This document shows positions 5,818 through 6,580 of a stretch of DNA of 6,580 nucleotides, one piece after another. Made by a program: the position numbers and the translations under genes. The stretch lies in the NCBI GenBank assembly GCA_001822655.1, contig MHRX01000046.1, positions 1 through 6,580 of the forward strand, read 5' to 3'. Position 1 is the first letter of the stretch; the number at the start of each line of letters is the position of its first letter. The notes beneath the pieces were generated by a model. The model was not told where the DNA came from, searched no databases, and was given only the letters and a program-made list of their open reading frames with translations. This DNA is from Candidatus Taylorbacteria bacterium RIFCSPLOWO2_01_FULL_45_15b. Its GTDB lineage: Bacteria; Patescibacteriota; Minisyncoccia; Phycocordibacterales; 01-FULL-45-15b.

Positions 5818-5845
5818 ATTATAACGATTAGTTTTGTTTCGTCAA
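5818..5845 (-). promoter_or_regulatory. Promoter of the EamA transporter gene
   Basis: On the minus strand TTGACG (5 of 6, at 5845-5840), a 16-nt spacer and a perfect TATAAT (5823-5818). Predicted start is near 5811, giving a leader of about 40 nt that contains the AAAGG ribosome site. Confidence 0.85.
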
Positions 5846-5853
5846 GTATTGCT

Positions 5854-5859
5854 TATAAT
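5854..5859 (+). promoter_or_regulatory. -10 box of the divergent unknown gene
   Basis: A perfect TATAAT on the plus strand, 28 nt before the ATG at 5888, with predicted start near 5866. The -35 is weak (TTTTGT at 5832-5837, spacer 16). The -35 of the opposite promoter lies between the two -10 boxes, so the two promoters overlap face to face away from each other. Confidence 0.55.
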
Positions 5860-5887
5860 AATTTTCCGTGTTATTCTTGCGAAAGAT

Positions 5888-6445
5888 ATGAGTTTTAAAA
5901 ACACAGATAACTTCAGTTTGTCCAAACTTTTAAAAATAAGGCAAGGATTTGAAGATGGGTATCTTTTAACACCCCCAAGTGACGAGTTTACAACTAACCA
6001 AGAACGCTATTTCCTTAGAGGAGAAATTTTGATGGAAGTCGCAAGATTTCTGAGCGCAGGTTATTTTCTATCCCGAAACCCCCTTGACAAGATTGCTGCC
6101 GTGCTTCCCGATTACACGTGGTCGAAACACTTAATTCCGGATAACAGTGTCCAGAGAAAGACGTTTTTAAGGAAAAGGATTTCTCGATCAGATTACATTC
6201 TCCTAATAGCACCGCGTTATCAAAGACTAAGCCTTGTAACTGCGTCGAGATCCCCTCGGGTCAGAGCAAAAGCTTTATTCTGGGAAATGAATCCTGAATT
6301 AAAAGTCTCCGATTCGCAAAATAAGACTTACGCGTGTTCGTGGATTGCCAGAGAAATCGCAAAGGCCGGCGCCGAAATTGGAATATTCGACGGCGCACTC
6401 AAAGGTGATGGCATTCGGGTCTTAACCCCGGAAGAGATTTCTTAA
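5888..6445 (+). CDS. Hypothetical protein, 185 residues
   Basis: I do not recognise a family. The frame stays open upstream to a TTG at 5834, but that lies before the -10 box, so the ATG at 5888 is the likely start. It has only a weak GAAAG directly before it. The protein has no signal peptide and no convincing membrane segment. Its middle is rich in arginine and lysine (89-128, including RKTFLRKRISRSDYILLIAPR), which could bind nucleic acid or a phosphate-rich partner. Short strands such as SDYILLIA (101-108) and AEIGIFDG (162-169) with helices between them suggest a compact alpha/beta domain. The C-terminal half, KTYACSWIAREIAKAGAEIG (146-165), looks like an ordered helix-strand unit. Only gene on the plus strand, monocistronic with its own terminator. 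A real gene is likely given promoter, frame length and terminator. Confidence 0.75.
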   Translation: MSFKNTDNFSLSKLLKIRQGFEDGYLLTPPSDEFTTNQERYFLRGEILMEVARFLSAGYFLSRNPLDKIAAVLPDYTWSKHLIPDNSVQRKTFLRKRISRSDYILLIAPRYQRLSLVTASRSPRVRAKALFWEMNPELKVSDSQNKTYACSWIAREIAKAGAEIGIFDGALKGDGIRVLTPEEIS

Positions 6446-6467
6446 TGCAAAATTGATGCATTATCAC

Positions 6468-6491
6468 ATTCGCCTGCGGGCGAATTTTTTT
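6468..6491 (+). terminator. Rho-independent terminator of the unknown gene
   Basis: ATTCGCC (6468-6474) pairs with GGCGAAT (6479-6485) around the loop TGCG, followed by a run of T to 6491. It begins 22 nt after the stop codon. No T-run lies on the opposite strand side. Confidence 0.92.
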
Positions 6492-6555
6492 ATTCTAAGT
6501 CTAAAATTCCCGCACGGTATTAAAATTATTTACCCAGAAAATTCCTCAATTTTTT

Positions 6556-6564
6556 TGCTATAAA
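6556..6564 (+). promoter_or_regulatory. Possible extended -10 box near the right end
   Basis: TGC-TATAAA in an AT-rich stretch after the terminator could begin a transcription unit that runs out of the window. No -35 is visible and no gene follows inside the window, so this is weak. Confidence 0.2.
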
Positions 6565-6580
6565 AATATCAGTTGCGCTT

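Noticed and set aside
5834..5887. N-terminal extension of the unknown gene from TTG at 5834
   Set aside because: The codon lies upstream of the TATAAT box at 5854-5859, so it would not be in the mRNA; ATG at 5888 is preferred.
1..6580. CRISPR array, insertion sequence or phage genes
   Set aside because: No regularly spaced direct repeats, transposase or phage-like reading frames are visible.

Overview
The window looks like a piece of a Candidate Phyla Radiation (Patescibacteria, perhaps Parcubacteria) chromosome. This is an inference with moderate confidence. It rests on small, simply built transcription units, a mixture of genes with Shine-Dalgarno sites and genes whose -10 box almost touches the start codon, and a Wzy_C membrane protein fused to TPR repeats, a common architecture in that group. 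No ribosomal or other phylogenetic marker is present to settle it.

Layout: five genes, four on the minus strand and one on the plus strand. From the right end of the minus-strand block these are an EamA-type transporter (4839-5771), an O-antigen-ligase-like membrane protein with C-terminal TPRs (2594-4768), an unassigned GT-B-like protein (1471-2508) and murB (1-1010, cut by the window edge). A gene of unknown function (5888-6445) runs rightward from a divergent promoter region shared with the transporter and ends at a strong terminator. The last 90 bases hold no gene.

The genes fit a cell-envelope theme. MurB makes the UDP-MurNAc precursor of peptidoglycan. The Wzy_C/TPR protein probably moves lipid-linked glycan onto an acceptor or polymerises it. 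The GT-B-like protein next to it may make or modify a glycan, and the EamA protein moves an unknown small molecule. Intrinsic terminators after the transporter and after the GT-B gene split the block into at least three transcription units.

The most unusual part is the 460-base gap between the GT-B gene and murB (1011-1470). On the minus strand it carries a complete small transcription unit: a good -35/-10 promoter, a CIRCE (HrcA operator)-like site over the -10 and start, about 90 nt of structured RNA, and a 13-bp hairpin with a U-rich tail. The hairpin loop reads CCUCCUU, which matches the anti-Shine-Dalgarno sequence of 16S rRNA. Beyond it lie a long hairpin with a GGGA (GNRA) loop when read on the plus strand, a possible 45-residue membrane peptide, and a 12-bp inverted repeat against the murB start. 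These are candidates from reading the sequence and none has been tested by search or experiment.
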